Source: Heterodera schachtii
Taxonomy: Eukaryota > Nematoda > Chromadorea > Rhabditida > Heteroderidae
Direction of reading: 5' to 3'
DNA length: 64,000 nucleotides
NCBI GenBank assembly: GCA_023374025.1
Contig: SIJG01000012.1
Span: 2,338,248 to 2,402,247, forward strand
The position numbers and the translations under genes were made by a program. Below the pieces are notes generated by a model. That model saw only the letters and a program-made list of their open reading frames with translations. It made no database searches and was not told the DNA's origin. This document shows positions 30,270 through 40,468 of the stretch, piece after piece. Position 1 is the stretch's first letter; each line of letters begins with the position of its first letter.

Positions 30270-30665
30270 AAATAATAAAAATGAATAATAGTAATAATTT
30301 AAATTGGCATTTATTTTTTTCGATAATATAATTTTAACATTAATATGTTTTTTTATACATAACAAAAATCACAACTCTACTGATTTCTTAGAAATAACAA
30401 ATACCTATTTAATCGGAAATAATAAATATTTGAGATTTTATTAAATGTTATTATACTGAACAAATAATGGCAAGAAAAATAAAATAATGAATAGATTTAA
30501 ATATAATTTCCTTCCTAAATAACAAAATATGCAAAATCATAATTTATATGGACATTCCAATAGGGAAGAGCCTCTCCTTTCCAATAACCATCCAATCCGC
30601 AGCCGAGACCCGAATCCCGGCTTGGCTTACACCTCCACCTCAGGGCTGTCAGGAAGCGTCCCCGG
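30270..30665. other. AT-rich stretch with a small GC-rich patch
   Basis: The patch near 30555-30665 (CATCCAATCCGCAGCCGAGA...GGAAGCGTCCCCGGTTCCCA) is unlike its surroundings. It has no frame or motif I can name and may be an inserted fragment. Confidence 0.35.
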
Positions 30666-30714
30666 TTCCCAATTTGTTTTTTTTAATAAAAAATTATAAA
30701 TAAATAATAAAATT

Positions 30715-31039
30715 TTGAAAAAAAATTTAAACAAAAAGGAAAATATTCGCCAAAAGAATGGCAGCAAAATTATGCCGAAATTTGCAAGAAAATTGGAGTA
30801 AGCCATTTCATAATTAACAAATGGAAGAAACAATTAAGCATTAGCAAGAAAAAGATAACGGAGAAAGAAAAATGGAAAAAATAAAAAATATTGGGGAAAT
30901 AAAAAAAAGAAAATCCAAAAATGAGTGATCCGAAAATTGCAAAAACATTGAAAATTCATCAAAATAGCATTTTAAGATGGAAGAAAAAATTTGGAGTGTA
31001 GAAATGTTTCAGAGAATAGCAGAAGAAGAAGAAGCATGA
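30715..31039 (+). pseudogene. HTH-family 3' half
   Basis: It opens inside the linker (FKQKGKYSPKEWQQNYAEIC), with a good HTH2 (KKIGVSHFIINKWKKQ), then a frame change after ITEKEK, HTH3 (IAKTLKIHQNSILRWKKKFG), a premature TAG and an E-rich tail to a TGA at about 31039. No 5' half is present. Confidence 0.65.
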
Positions 31040-31690
31040 TTTGCTTGGGATTTTCAAATTAAAATATTATTTTTCTGCTTTTTTATTATTAATTAAGCTA
31101 ATTATATTTTAATGAATTTAATTATGATTTGTCCCCAATTTTTTGCATAAATAAGTTCAATTGAAAATATGAAATCAGTTTTCAGTGTATTTAGTTTCAG
31201 GACTAATACCGAAAATGTCTTGTTTTATTTTATATGAAAATTATTTAAAAATAAGTTTTTGTTTGTGAAAAAGCAAGAGATCCAATAAATTCATTTAGAA
31301 ATTCTACATTTTTCCCCAGTCGGAGCTGACAAAAATCTTTAAACTTTCTTTTGAAAAAATTTACGACTTTTTTATGTACAATATTTTTTTTCCTATACTT
31401 TTTTTTAGCTGTGGAGCTAATTTTCAAAGTTTTCCAAAATTTATATATCTATTAACTTTTTGAAGATAGAAAATTATATAAAGTATTAAATTCTCTAGAT
31501 TTTCTCTATTTTTAGAGTTTTTTGCATTAGAATTGATCCACATTGAAGTAAGTTATGAATTTTCAAACACTTACGTAAATTTCCGAGGCTTAAAAAATCA
31601 ATTTTTTTTTAATAATGTATTTTTACTCTTTTTTATGAACCTAATGCAAAAAAAATTTGGAATTATTTTTGGGAATTTTTTTTTTGCGGG
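31040..31690. other. AT-rich stretch, no gene seen
   Basis: No sustained frame of recognisable composition and no repeat ends. It separates two HTH-family remnants. Confidence 0.35.
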
Positions 31691-31694
31691 GCTT

Positions 31695-31745
31695 TAATTC
31701 AGAGAACACAGAAGAAGATGAACAAGAGTGGTTGCTTATGCTTTT
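31695..31745 (+). pseudogene. HTH-family C-terminal scrap
   Basis: FREHRRR-like codons (TTCAGAGAACACAGAAGAAG) match the QRTAEEDE end of family genes and are followed by the usual downstream GCTTATGCTTTT sequence. Only about 40 bases remain. Confidence 0.4.
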
Positions 31746-31904
31746 AAGAGAAATGTGTAACATTTTTTGCACATTTGCATAATCAGGAAATTTTCCGGTT
31801 TTTTCTAAAAAAAGTTTCCTTTTTTACTTCGCGATTGTTATTTGAAAATTTTTAAAATAAATGTTAGGCATTTGTAAAATAAGAATGAATTTTTGAATAA
31901 TTAT

Positions 31905-32160
31905 ATTTCTACTCTACTTTTGCATCAAAATTGCAATGAAAGTAGGGAATAAAGAAAATGATCAGTAGAATAAAAATGTTTATTTAATCGTAGAAATAAT
32001 TTTATTTTTTATTTTACAATCTTATTAAAAATATTTATTAAATAATTATTTAGAAAATATATTAATTATATATATATATATATATGTATTTGCCATGATA
32101 AAAATTCTGTCAAATTAAATAATAAATCATTTAAATGTTTTAAATTTATTTGTTTTTAGG
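31905..32160 (+). promoter_or_regulatory. Type I family upstream region (plus-strand example)
   Basis: In gene orientation: ATTTCTACTCTACTTTTG, CATCAAAATTGCAATGAAAG, then GATCAGTAGAATAAAAATGT (to about 31980), an AT-rich spacer with a TATATATATA run, CTGTCAAATTAAATAATAAA, and GTTTTTAG ending at about 32159, 20 bases before the ATG. It is the clearest reference copy of the arrangement. Confidence 0.55.
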
Positions 32161-32178
32161 AAATATCTCTTCTTTAAA

Positions 32179-32887
32179 ATGAAATTATTTCAAATATTTT
32201 CTTTAATTTTATTTTTGAGCTTCTTAATAAAAGTTAAATATGTTGAACCAAACAAAGAAAAGCTGCAACAAAAAACATTTGAGGAAATATTTGGAGAAAA
32301 ATTGGAAGAAAAAGAAGAAGAAAAATTGGAAGAAAAAAGAGAAATAATTGGAAAATTCAACAAAATAAAAGAAAAAATAAAGGGAAAAGGAAGAAAATAC
32401 TCAAAAAAAGAATGGAACAAAATTGAACAGAAAATAGTTAAAAAATTGGGGACAAATCGGAAAATATATTTATGAATGGATCAAAGAATTGAGGCTTAAT
32501 CAAAAAATACAAAAAAGCTACAAATCAAAAACTGATGAACAAAAATTAGAAATTGTGCAAAAATGCATTGAAATGACAAATGAATATAAACAAAAAGGAA
32601 AATATTCGAAAAAAGAATGGAACCAAAATTATGCCGAAATCTGTAAGAAAATTGGAGTTAACCAATTCACAATTAACAAATGGAAAAAACAATTTAGCAT
32701 TAGTCGTAAAAGAATAACGGAAGAAGAAAAAATGGAAAAAAAGAAAATTTATTGGCAAATAAAAAGTGAAAATCCAAAAATGAATGATAATGCAATTGCA
32801 AAAATTGTGAACACTTCAAATGCGAATATTTCCAATTGGAAGAAACAATATGGGGAAGAATTGTTTGAGAGAACAGCAGAAGATTAA
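32179..32887 (+). pseudogene. HTH-family gene, one frameshift
   Basis: The leader MKLFQIFSLILFLSFLIKVK, EEIFGEKLEEKEEEKLEEKR, linker and the first part of HTH1 (IVKKLGTNRK) are in frame. An extra G in the ACAAATCGGAAAATA run ends the frame at 32475. The remainder (RLNQKIQKSYKSKTDEQK, HTH2 ICKKIGVNQFTINKWKKQF, HTH3 IAKIVNTSNANISNWKKQYG, end ERTAED) is open to 32887 in the next frame. Apart from the single indel the gene looks intact, so an assembly error or allele is plausible. Confidence 0.75.
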
Positions 32888-32889
32888 AA

Positions 32890-33320
32890 TTATTTGTTTG
32901 TGCTTTTTTAATTAACATATTATTTTTGGAGCTTTTTTCTTTTTTAATTATGCTAATTACATTATTCATATATTTTTGATTTGTCCACAATTTTTTGCAT
33001 AAAGTATTTTAAGTTAAAAATGTTTAATTTAACCTTCACTCATTTTTAAAGTTGTCGTAAATATTTTTTTGTTTTTTAATTTTTTCATAATATTTTGACT
33101 TTTCGAATATTTATTTAAATATTTCGAAAGTTAAAACAAATACAAAAACCTCCATTAATAATAAAAACAAATTTGACCCATTTACTTTTTTCGACGATAA
33201 ACGACCATTTTATGTATAAAAATATAATCGGGAAGAAAATAAAATTAAGGCATTTAAAATAATTTTTTTAAATAGAAATACAAAAATTTATTTAAAAAAA
33301 ACTAAGAATTGATCACTGTT
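32890..33320. other. AT-rich stretch downstream of the family gene
   Basis: The first 130 bases (GCTTTTTTAATTAACATATT, then a TTTGTCCACAATTTTTTGCA block) match the 3' flanks of other family copies at 15135 and 31050. Nothing else is recognised. Confidence 0.4.
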
Positions 33321-33322
33321 TT

Positions 33323-33600
33323 TTGGATAATTTTTTTGGCAAATTTATCCAATTTTCTTATAATCATCCATATAAATCCTCCAAAATTTCTTTTTGGGTG
33401 AATTTTCAATATTTTTGCAAAAATTCATCACTCATTTTTTGGGTTTCTTTTTTTATTTTCCAATACATTTTCATTTTTCCATTTTCTCTTTCGCTGTTAT
33501 TTTACAACCAATTCCAAATTGTTTCTTCCAATTAATAATTGTCCTATAGCTAACTCCGATTCTCGTAAAATTTATTCGTTTTTGATTTCTAGCTTTTTTG
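33323..33600 (-). pseudogene. HTH-family fragment with deletion
   Basis: The minus strand has the end of the linker (KNYKKARNQK), a deletion, then RIGVSYRTINWKKQFGIGCK, a YWKIKKETQKMSD-like stretch and a degraded HTH3. Several frame changes are present. A retroelement fragment begins just upstream, near 33690. Confidence 0.55.
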
Positions 33601-33689
33601 TAATTTTTGATTGAAGCCCAATAAAATATCTATTAAATTTTGAAAAATATAAGGATAAAAAAAACACTAGACTGATTACATATTGGCCG

Positions 33690-34683
33690 AAAAAAGAATC
33701 GGTACCGAACAGCTTCGCCCAACTCATCACAGAACTCGCGTGATTGACATAAACGGAAAAGCAGTTGAGTGTATTGGGCTTGTCTCTCTTCCAATTGTCA
33801 GGAAAGGCAAATGTGTGTGGATTCGTTTCCACGTTTCGCACGCGTCTTTTGGCTATGAATTTGTTTTTGGGACAAATGCATTGGCTCGGTCATTTATCAT
33901 GCGACCGTACCATCTCCCAAAGAAAAATTGGTTAAATCGGCCGAACAAAAGAAATTTGAGAGCAAAAAGACGGCAGTTTTTCCAAATTCGGGCACCAAAA
34001 GTGAAGTGACAAGCAAACGGACGTCGGAATTTTGTGCCACCAAAATCAGCCATCGGCCAAATTTTCATCAAAAGTGGAAGAAAGTTGAAAGGACACCAAA
34101 GAACATCGCGCCCAAAGTGGAGAATCGAATTATAAGAAATTATGGTGAGAAACAGCACAAAAAGTTCGGCCCAAAGGAAAAAGTGGGAAAGAACATTGAA
34201 GTGAAAAAAGGCGGTGGTGAAAATTCGGAAAAATGTGGACGAATTTTTCTGGGCAAAAATTCTGAAGTTCAATTAGGGACAATTGAAATTTTGGAAGGCC
34301 GGGAGGAGTTTGAGAGAAAAAGATTGAAGTTGGGCAGAAACTCTCAACGAGAAAAGGTTGGACGAAATGTCTCACTTGATGGAAATGGCCCACGAACGAA
34401 TTATGGAACAAATTTGAATTCGTTTCGACAAAAATGTGTTTTCTGGCCAAGGAGAGCGAATGCAGACCAGATGAGCCATGGAACTTTGCCATTTGATCGG
34501 GGTTGGGTCGAGTTGACCGCCTCGTGTCGAGGTTCAATTTCGCCTTCTGCTGATGGACAACAAAAGAGGCGCGGACTTCAACGCAATGGCAGTGAGCTGG
34601 ACCCAAACGGACATCACCTTTCGACAGCCGGATGCGGGATGTGCAGCTGATCGGCAGGGACGCCTCTCGTCAGCGGCCGGGGA
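33690..34683 (+). mobile_element. Retroelement fragment with protease-like and basic frames
   Basis: The first frame (to 34009) has VIDINGKAVECIGLVSLPIV, then IRFHVSHASFGYEFVFGTNA, which resembles the C-terminal half of a retropepsin ending in the hydrophobic-x-G-T-N-x-L block. A second frame (33928-34650) is Lys/Arg-rich with no recognised domain. It is followed directly by LTR-like sequence, so this is probably a deleted LTR element. Composition contrasts with the AT-rich flanks. The family (gypsy or BEL) is not settled. Confidence 0.5.
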
Positions 34684-34948
34684 TGTGTTAATATTTAAAT
34701 TAGTGCTTAATTGTTTGGCGTTTTGACCATTTATTGATATTTGTTTTATTCATTCTCATTTCATTTGTACTTTTCTCCCATCTTAAAGTTTTGTTATGTT
34801 TTGCCCTTCTCCGTAATTTTGGATTTGTGATTGTTTTGTTCCCCCTCGTCTTGATTTTGTTTTGTGTTGGATTTTAATAAAGTGAAAGCCTAATTGGTTG
34901 TATGTTCGCGAGTGTTCTTCGAGTGCGGTGGACCAAATAATTATTACG
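34684..34948 (+). repeat. LTR-like terminal sequence
   Basis: It begins TGTGTTAATATTTAAATTAG after a purine-rich GGCCGGGGA, has a polyadenylation-type AATAAAG near 34877 followed by a T/G-rich stretch, and ends ..AATAATTATTAC at the edge of an HTH-family remnant. No second copy is in the window. Confidence 0.5.
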
Positions 34949-35010
34949 GTTCTCTAAAACATTTCTTCTCCAAATTGTTTCTTCCAATTGGAAATAAAAA
35001 AATTTATGAA
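34949..35010 (-). pseudogene. HTH-family C-terminal scrap next to the LTR
   Basis: The minus strand gives ISNWKKQFGEEMF and then stops matching at the LTR edge. The retroelement either inserted here or recombined here. Confidence 0.5.
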
Positions 35011-35074
35011 ACACTTTTAAATTTTTTGAGATAAAATCATTTGTTTTTTTTAAAACATTTTTAAAATAGATAAA

Positions 35075-35499
35075 AATTCACTGAATGACTATAAATTTTG
35101 AAAAATCCATGTGTGTGAATGCCAAATTAGTTCATCCATTTTTCAATAACTGAACGACTAACTCCAATTTTCTTACCAACTTCGGCATTTGAAGAAATTG
35201 AAAAAAATATGGAAATTTATAATTTGCATAATTAATAAAGAAAAAAAGCAACAAAAATAATATTTAAAACAATTCATTCTTCTTTTTCGGCTGTTCTCTG
35301 AAACATTTGTTCTCCAAATTGTTTCTTCCATTTTGAAATGCTCCTTAGATGAATTTTCAATTTTTTGGAAATTTCTTTGTCACTCATTTTTGGATTTTCA
35401 CTTTTTATTTTCCAATAAATTTTCATTTTATTTTCTTTCTCGGTTATTTTACAGGTAATGTAAAATTGTTTCTTCCATATTTCATTTGTTCTATGGTTA
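35075..35499 (-). pseudogene. HTH-family copy running into the assembly gap
   Basis: 35075-35340 repeats 17990-18240, including a second-HTH scrap and the 3' flank. From 35276 upward the minus strand reads a family 3' end: RTAEKEE end, HTH3 (SIKWKKQFGE-like), KIYWKIKSENPKMSDKEISK and the start of HTH2. The rest is lost in the unknown bases. Confidence 0.6.
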
Positions 35500-35829
35500 N
35501 NNNNNNNNNNNNNNNNNNNNNNNNNNNNNNNNNNNNNNNNNNNNNNNNNNNNNNNNNNNNNNNNNNNNNNNNNNNNNNNNNNNNNNNNNNNNNNNNNNNN
35601 NNNNNNNNNNNNNNNNNNNNNNNNNNNNNNNNNNNNNNNNNNNNNNNNNNNNNNNNNNNNNNNNNNNNNNNNNNNNNNNNNNNNNNNNNNNNNNNNNNNN
35701 NNNNNNNNNNNNNNNNNNNNNNNNNNNNNNNNNNNNNNNNNNNNNNNNNNNNNNNNNNNNNNNNNNNNNNNNNNNNNNNNNNNNNNNNNNNNNNNNNNNN
35801 NNNNNNNNNNNNNNNNNNNNNNNNNNNNN
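35500..35829. other. Assembly gap (330 N)
   Basis: A run of N. Apparent frames through it are meaningless. Confidence 1.
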
Positions 35830-36140
35830 ACCTTGTTGATAATTTAATTAAAATAAAAAATGTAAAAAATTTAAAATAATTTTGATTTCATTATTAAGGA
35901 CAATAATTTTATTAGAGTCCAATATTTTGAAAAATTTTTCGTTCAAGTATTTGGGCCAAGACCAGGATAGAATTCGGGAGAGTGTTAATTACATAATTTT
36001 ATATTGGTGGTCTACATAGAACAGAAATGATAGAAAAAAGGAAAATATATTAGAAAATAAGTCCAAAAAATTTCGTTGAAAATGAATAGACAAATTAAAA
36101 TTCACAAATAAAAAATTTTATTTAGATGTCGATTTAAAAT
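35830..36140. repeat. Dispersed repeat found downstream of type II genes, copy 1
   Basis: CCTTGTTGATAATTTAATTA...TATTTGGGCCAAGACCAGGA recurs at 37255-37385 and 60244-60380, and TATATTAGAAAATAAGTCCA...AGATGTCGATTTAAAATT recurs at 37455-37565 and 62530-62635. The block lies 3' of the HTH-family genes in these places and was probably copied with them. Confidence 0.6.
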
Positions 36141-36257
36141 TCTTGTTTATAGATTTTTGCAATTTTCTTATCACTCATTTTAGGATTTTCTCTTGATTTT
36201 ATTCCAATAAACTTTCATTTTCTCAATTTTTTCATTCTTCGTTAATGTTTTATTAAT
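36137..36257 (-). pseudogene. Out-of-frame HTH3 remnant after the two-HTH gene
   Basis: Just after the stop of the 36258-36770 gene the minus strand reads INKTLTKNEKIEKMKVYWNK, a linker to a third HTH, broken by further stops. The same broken sequence follows the gene at 57999-58523 and ends the copy at 63001-63402. Confidence 0.55.
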
Positions 36258-36770
36258 TTAAAATTGTTTCTTCCATTTCATAATTGTTCCATGGCTTACT
36301 CCGATTTTCTTACAAATTTCTTTATAATTTTGTTTCCATTCTTTTGGCGAATATTTTCTTTTTTGCTTATATTCATTTTTCATTTCAATAAATTTTTGCA
36401 CAATTTCAATTTTTTGTTCATCAGTTTTTGATTTGTATGATTTGCGTTTTTGAAGACCAAATTGTTTAATCCATTCATAAATTTTCTTTCGATTTGTCCC
36501 CAATTTTTTCGCTATTTTCGAATTAATTTTATCCCATTCTTTTGATGGGTATTTTCTTCCTTTTTCTTTTATTTTCTCTTTTATTTTATAATATTTTTCA
36601 ATTATTTCTCTTTTTTCTTCCATATTTTCTTCTTCTTTTTCTTCCCATTTTTCTCCAAATATTTCATCAAATGATTCCTTCTGCAATTTTTTCTTTTCTG
36701 ATCCAATTTGTTCGGGTTCGATGATTAATAATAAAAACACATTCAAACAGAATAGTAGGAACAATTTCAT
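36258..36770 (-). CDS. Secreted HTH-family protein, two-HTH subfamily (170 aa)
   Basis: The leader MKLFLLFCLNVFLLLIIEPE has a hydrophobic core at about residues 3-16. The block SFDEIFGEKWEEKEEENMEE follows, then HTH1 (IAKKLGTNRKKIYEWIKQFG, about 86-105) and HTH2 (ICKKIGVSHGTIMKWKKQF, about 152-170). A TAA directly after KKQF ends the frame; HTH3 sequence downstream is out of use. The identical stop position in the paralogue at 57999-58523 suggests a stable subfamily rather than a private mutation. Confidence 0.65.
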   Translation of the reverse strand: MKLFLLFCLNVFLLLIIEPEQIGSEKKKLQKESFDEIFGEKWEEKEEENMEEKREIIEKYYKIKEKIKEKGRKYPSKEWDKINSKIAKKLGTNRKKIYEWIKQFGLQKRKSYKSKTDEQKIEIVQKFIEMKNEYKQKRKYSPKEWKQNYKEICKKIGVSHGTIMKWKKQF

Positions 36771-36774
36771 TTTA

Positions 36775-37240
36775 ATTTAATAAAAAATTTCTTTCTTTAA
36801 AATTTTTATATAAAAATTATTTCGTTAATAATATAAAATAAATAATGAAAAAGGCTTCAATTATTAATAAAATTCATTTTGTGAAAATATACTATGAAGA
36901 TAAATGTCTTTATTGGTTCATTGCATGGTCTAAAAAATTAAATGCATCGTTAATTGATTTTTTGAAAAATGAACCTCATTAGCGGGAAAATAATTGTTTT
37001 AGGAATGTAATTTTTTCTGTTGGTTAGAAAAAAAGAAATTAGTAATTTTAATTAATAAAACGGGAGAGAAAATTACTATTTTATTTATATACTGAAAAAC
37101 TAATCTCGGATATGGCTAATATAAATATAAGAAATCAAAAGTCAATGAAAGAATGCAAAAATATTAAAAGTGACAAGACGCCAAAATTGTGAATTTTAAC
37201 TATTTTAGTGACGTATGCGCAAAAATAATGATTTCACTGA
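36775..37240. other. AT-rich upstream stretch, no gene seen
   Basis: It lies upstream of the gene starting at 36770. It lacks the type I modules. No repeats with clear ends are visible. Confidence 0.35.
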
Positions 37241-37700
37241 CGGATAGAATTTTGTTGATAACTTAATTAAAATAAAATGTAAAAAATTTAAATTAATTTT
37301 GTTTCATTATTAGGGACAATAAGTTTATTAGAGCCCAGATATTTTTAAAATTCTCGACAAGTATTTGGGCCAAGACCAGGATAAGAATTCTGGAGAGTTA
37401 GAATTACATAATTTTATATTTGTGTTCTACATAGAACAGAAATCATAGAAAAAAGGGAAATATATTAGAAAATAAGCCCAAAAAATTTCGTGGAAAATGA
37501 ATAGACAAATTAAAACCAACAAATAAAAATTTTTTTTATTTAGATGCCGATTTAAAATTCTTCTTTTAACATATTCTCTCGGGACAGCATATCTGTAAAG
37601 GAAATAAAATTAAGGAAAACTTTTACATAAAATATATTTTTTTAAATAAATACAAATTTAGATAAAAGAATTGGTCACAATTTTTCAAATAAAATTTTAC
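37240..37700. repeat. Dispersed repeat downstream of type II genes, copy 2
   Basis: It shares the GATAACTTAATTAAAATAAA, GGGCCAAGACCAGGATAAGA and AGATGCCGATTTAAAATTCT blocks with 35830-36140, and adds ACATATTCTCTCGGGACAGC, which also occurs at 62640-62665. Confidence 0.6.
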
Positions 37701-37743
37701 GGCAAATTTATCCAATTTTTCTTTTAATTATCCATTTAAATTC

Positions 37744-38427
37744 TCAATTTTCTTCTCCAAATTGTTTCTTCCATTTTAGGAGACTATTTCGACTAATTTT
37801 CAATATTTTTGCAATATTTCTTTCACTTATTTTTGGGTTTTCTTTTTTTATTTGCCAATACATATTCATTTTTTCCATTTTTTCTTTCACGATTATTCCT
37901 TTGCAACTAATGCCAAATTGTTTCTTCCATTTTATAATCATTGCATAACTAACTCCAATTTTCTTAGAAATTTCTTTATAATTTTTTTGCCATTCTTTTG
38001 GTGAATATTTTCCTTTTTGTTTATATTTCTTTTTCATTTCAATGAATTTTTGCATAATTTCAATTTTTTCTTCATCAGTTGTTGATTTGTAAGAATTCTT
38101 TTGATTAAGCCCCAATTCTTTAATCCATTTATAAATATAATTTCGATTTGTCCCCAATTTTTTCGCTATTTTTGAATTAATTTTACTCCTTTCTTTCGCT
38201 GAATATTTCCTTCCTTTTTGCTTTATTTTTTCTTTTATTTTATAATATTTTTCAATTATTTCTCTATTTTTGAGTTCATTTCGTTTTTCTTCTTCTTTTT
38301 CTTCCCATTTTCTTCCAAATATTTCGTCAAATGATTTTTGATGAAGTTTTTTGTTCACAGAATCAATTTGGTCAACAATTATAATGACAAAAAATATAAT
38401 TGGAATTAATAATAGGCTGAGTTTCAT
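37744..38427 (-). CDS. Secreted triple-HTH family protein, intact (227 aa)
   Basis: The leader MKLSLLLIPIIFFVIIIVDQ is strongly hydrophobic to about residue 19. SFDEIFGRKWEEKEEEKRNE follows at about 29-48. HTH1 is near IAKKLGTNRNYIYKWIKELG, HTH2 near ISKKIGVSYAMIIKWKKQFG and HTH3 near IAKILKISRNSLLKWKKQFG, ending GEEN. An R replaces E in the FGEKW block. The frame is uninterrupted and no TTTTTAG acceptor is obvious. It is closest to the copy at 46326-47018, which shares its LLIPIIF leader. Confidence 0.8.
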   Translation of the reverse strand: MKLSLLLIPIIFFVIIIVDQIDSVNKKLHQKSFDEIFGRKWEEKEEEKRNELKNREIIEKYYKIKEKIKQKGRKYSAKERSKINSKIAKKLGTNRNYIYKWIKELGLNQKNSYKSTTDEEKIEIMQKFIEMKKKYKQKGKYSPKEWQKNYKEISKKIGVSYAMIIKWKKQFGISCKGIIVKEKMEKMNMYWQIKKENPKISERNIAKILKISRNSLLKWKKQFGEEN

Positions 38428-38429
38428 CT

Positions 38430-38960
38430 TCTTCGCTAATTTTCAAAAATAATTTCTTTTTTCTTGTAAAAATATAATTTTGATTATTAAATTTGCATTT
38501 TTATTGCTGTAAAAATCACCTTTCTACTGGTTTTTTGTAAATAAAAAATCCTACTTTATTGAAAATATATTTTCATTTTTATTAATTATATAATTTTTCT
38601 ACTAATCATGGAATAATATAATTTTTAATTTAAAATTTTATAAGTTGTTTTTGATCATAAGAATGGTTTGTTGTGGTTTTTTGAGAATATGTATATTTTC
38701 TCTTTTTGATTTTCTAATAAGTTTGGTCGGTCAAAATAATTTTAAAAATAGAAGAATTTTTTTTCATATTTTACACAATGTTATTTAGCAAAATGGAAAA
38801 TGAAAAAGTTTTAATGAAATTCATTTTATGTGGAAATGATTTTTGAAATAAATTTTTTAAATTTTTAAAACTTTTTTATGGAAATATAAATATGATGAAG
38901 GTATTTAACCAACATTTTTTCTGATAAAATATAATAAACACATCTGTTTTTTGAAGCATC
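38430..38960. other. AT-rich upstream stretch
   Basis: It resembles the flank upstream of 47018 (TTTCTACTGGTTTTTTGTAA near 38523 and TTTCTACTGGTTTCTTGTAA near 47115). No gene is seen. Confidence 0.4.
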
Positions 38961-38965
38961 GATAA

Positions 38966-39535
38966 TTGCAGCATGGCCTTTCCGTCGGTGACACATTTGT
39001 CGTCATCGGGTACTACTGGCGTGAGGCATTTGAACGAGTGGCCCCCGAGAGTCATCCGAATCTCCCAGGATGGCTTCACCAGGGCCAATTAATGACGCAA
39101 GCGGAAGCCGAAACAGTGTAAAGCATTGCGTTGGTGCCCTCGTTCGTCGTGCACGGAGTGATCGACAACATCAAAATGGGCAGACATGCGGGCCAACGGA
39201 GAATCGGCTCCGTCAATGTTCATATCCACGGGCGCGTCCACACCCTCACACTGAAATCGAAATACGGGTAGCCTTTTAAATAAAAATAGAAAAAATTCGT
39301 TTTATTAAAAATTATCTTACAAGAAATCATCTTGAAAAAATCCAAAAGCCCAGTTACGGATCAAAATTACGGAAAAACCCCAAAAATCCGTAAGCCGTAA
39401 TCTGTAACTCGAAAAAAGGCATAATTTCCGTAATCCGTAATTACGTCCAGCCCTGGTCCACACCCTCACACAGCGCAACATGTCCACCATATTCAACACC
39501 TACAAGAAGGGCAAAATGTGCAACTACATGTGAAG
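38966..39535 (+). pseudogene. Unrecognised gene fragment interrupted by a 204-bp insert
   Basis: A balanced-composition frame reads HGLSVGDTFVVIGYYWREAF, then APESHPNLPGWLHQGQLMTQ, a TAA, then SIALVPSFVVHGVIDNIKMG and GSVNVHIHGRVHTLT. After the insert at 39252-39455 it resumes HTLTQRNMSTIFNTYKKGKM to a stop. I cannot name the family. The internal TAA, the insert and the lack of introns suggest a retrocopy or captured fragment. Confidence 0.5.
39252..39455. mobile_element. 204-bp insert flanked by a 16-bp direct repeat
   Basis: GTCCACACCCTCACAC occurs at 39236-39251 and 39456-39471, so the insert looks like an insertion with a 16-bp target duplication. Inside are TTACGGATCAAAATTACGG and CCGTAATCCGTAATTACG repeats in inverted array, and the right edge CCAGCCCTG resembles a hAT end. 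A 16-bp duplication does not fit hAT, so the mechanism is unclear. Confidence 0.5.
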
Positions 39536-39756
39536 GAAGTTCCAGCTGGCTGCTGGTGGTGCGCGAGAAACTACATCCTCCCACCAAATGAACAAAGATG
39601 CATTTTCAAAATAAAATCAGTTGTTTTTATTTTAATAAAACAGAGAATTTTTGAATCTTTTTAAATTTATATAATTTTTTACTTTGTTTTAGTAATTTAT
39701 TTTTAAAAATTCAAAAATAGTAGAAAAAAATCAAATTGATAAGCTTCGAAACACTC

Positions 39757-39977
39757 TCTTCTTCTGTTCATAGAACAATGTTCTCGAATTTCTTTCTTTC
39801 ATCATTTTCATAATTTTAGCAATTTTTCGATCACTTATTTTGGATTTCTTTTTTTATTTTCCAATTAATTTTCATTTTTTGATTTTTTCTTTTTCTGTTA
39901 CTCTTTCAAGATAATGAACAAATTGGTTTTTTCATTTTTCAATTGTCCAATAACTCATTCAGATTTTCTTACAAATT
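39757..39977 (-). pseudogene. HTH-family 3' remnant
   Basis: The minus strand carries a decayed HTH2 (ICKKI-like, then LDNWKMKK), ITEKEKI, WKIKKEIQNK and a broken HTH3 with an E-rich end near 39760. It is more diverged than most copies. Confidence 0.5.
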
Positions 39978-39979
39978 AA

Positions 39980-40425
39980 GGGTTGACGTTCTGGAAATTT
40001 TAAACAATAGACTCCACAAAAATATAAAAATTTGTGTTTAGCCTCGTTTCGTAAAATCCGCCATTTTAGCTATTTTTCGACCAAAACATAGCATATAACT
40101 ATGCTTAAAAGCAACAAATTTTGCATTCTTGGTAATATTTTCGATAGCTCAGATTTTCTCTATTAGCCTGCAAATTTCATATAAAATTAAAAATTGGTTC
40201 TTGAATCAATTAAAATATTCTGTATAATTAATTATTAAGGTCCGGATTTTCAGTTTGGATTATTTTTAATGCCCCTACATTACTCCAAATATTTTTAAAA
40301 TTTTCGCTAACAAAATTATAGCATTTTTTCTATAGATATATGTTTTAAAAATAAATTTGTCCCATTAAAAAGAAATGCATTATAAAATGATTGTTTAATA
40401 CTCTCCCATTTCTTCCCCAAATATA

Positions 40426-40468
<43 letters not shown>

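Noticed and set aside
35349..35879. A long frame running through the unknown bases
   Set aside because: The middle is N; only the repeat-derived ends are real and they lie antisense to a family gene.
40428..40465. Possible regulatory TATA array
   Set aside because: A simple TA microsatellite, lying downstream rather than upstream of the nearest gene.
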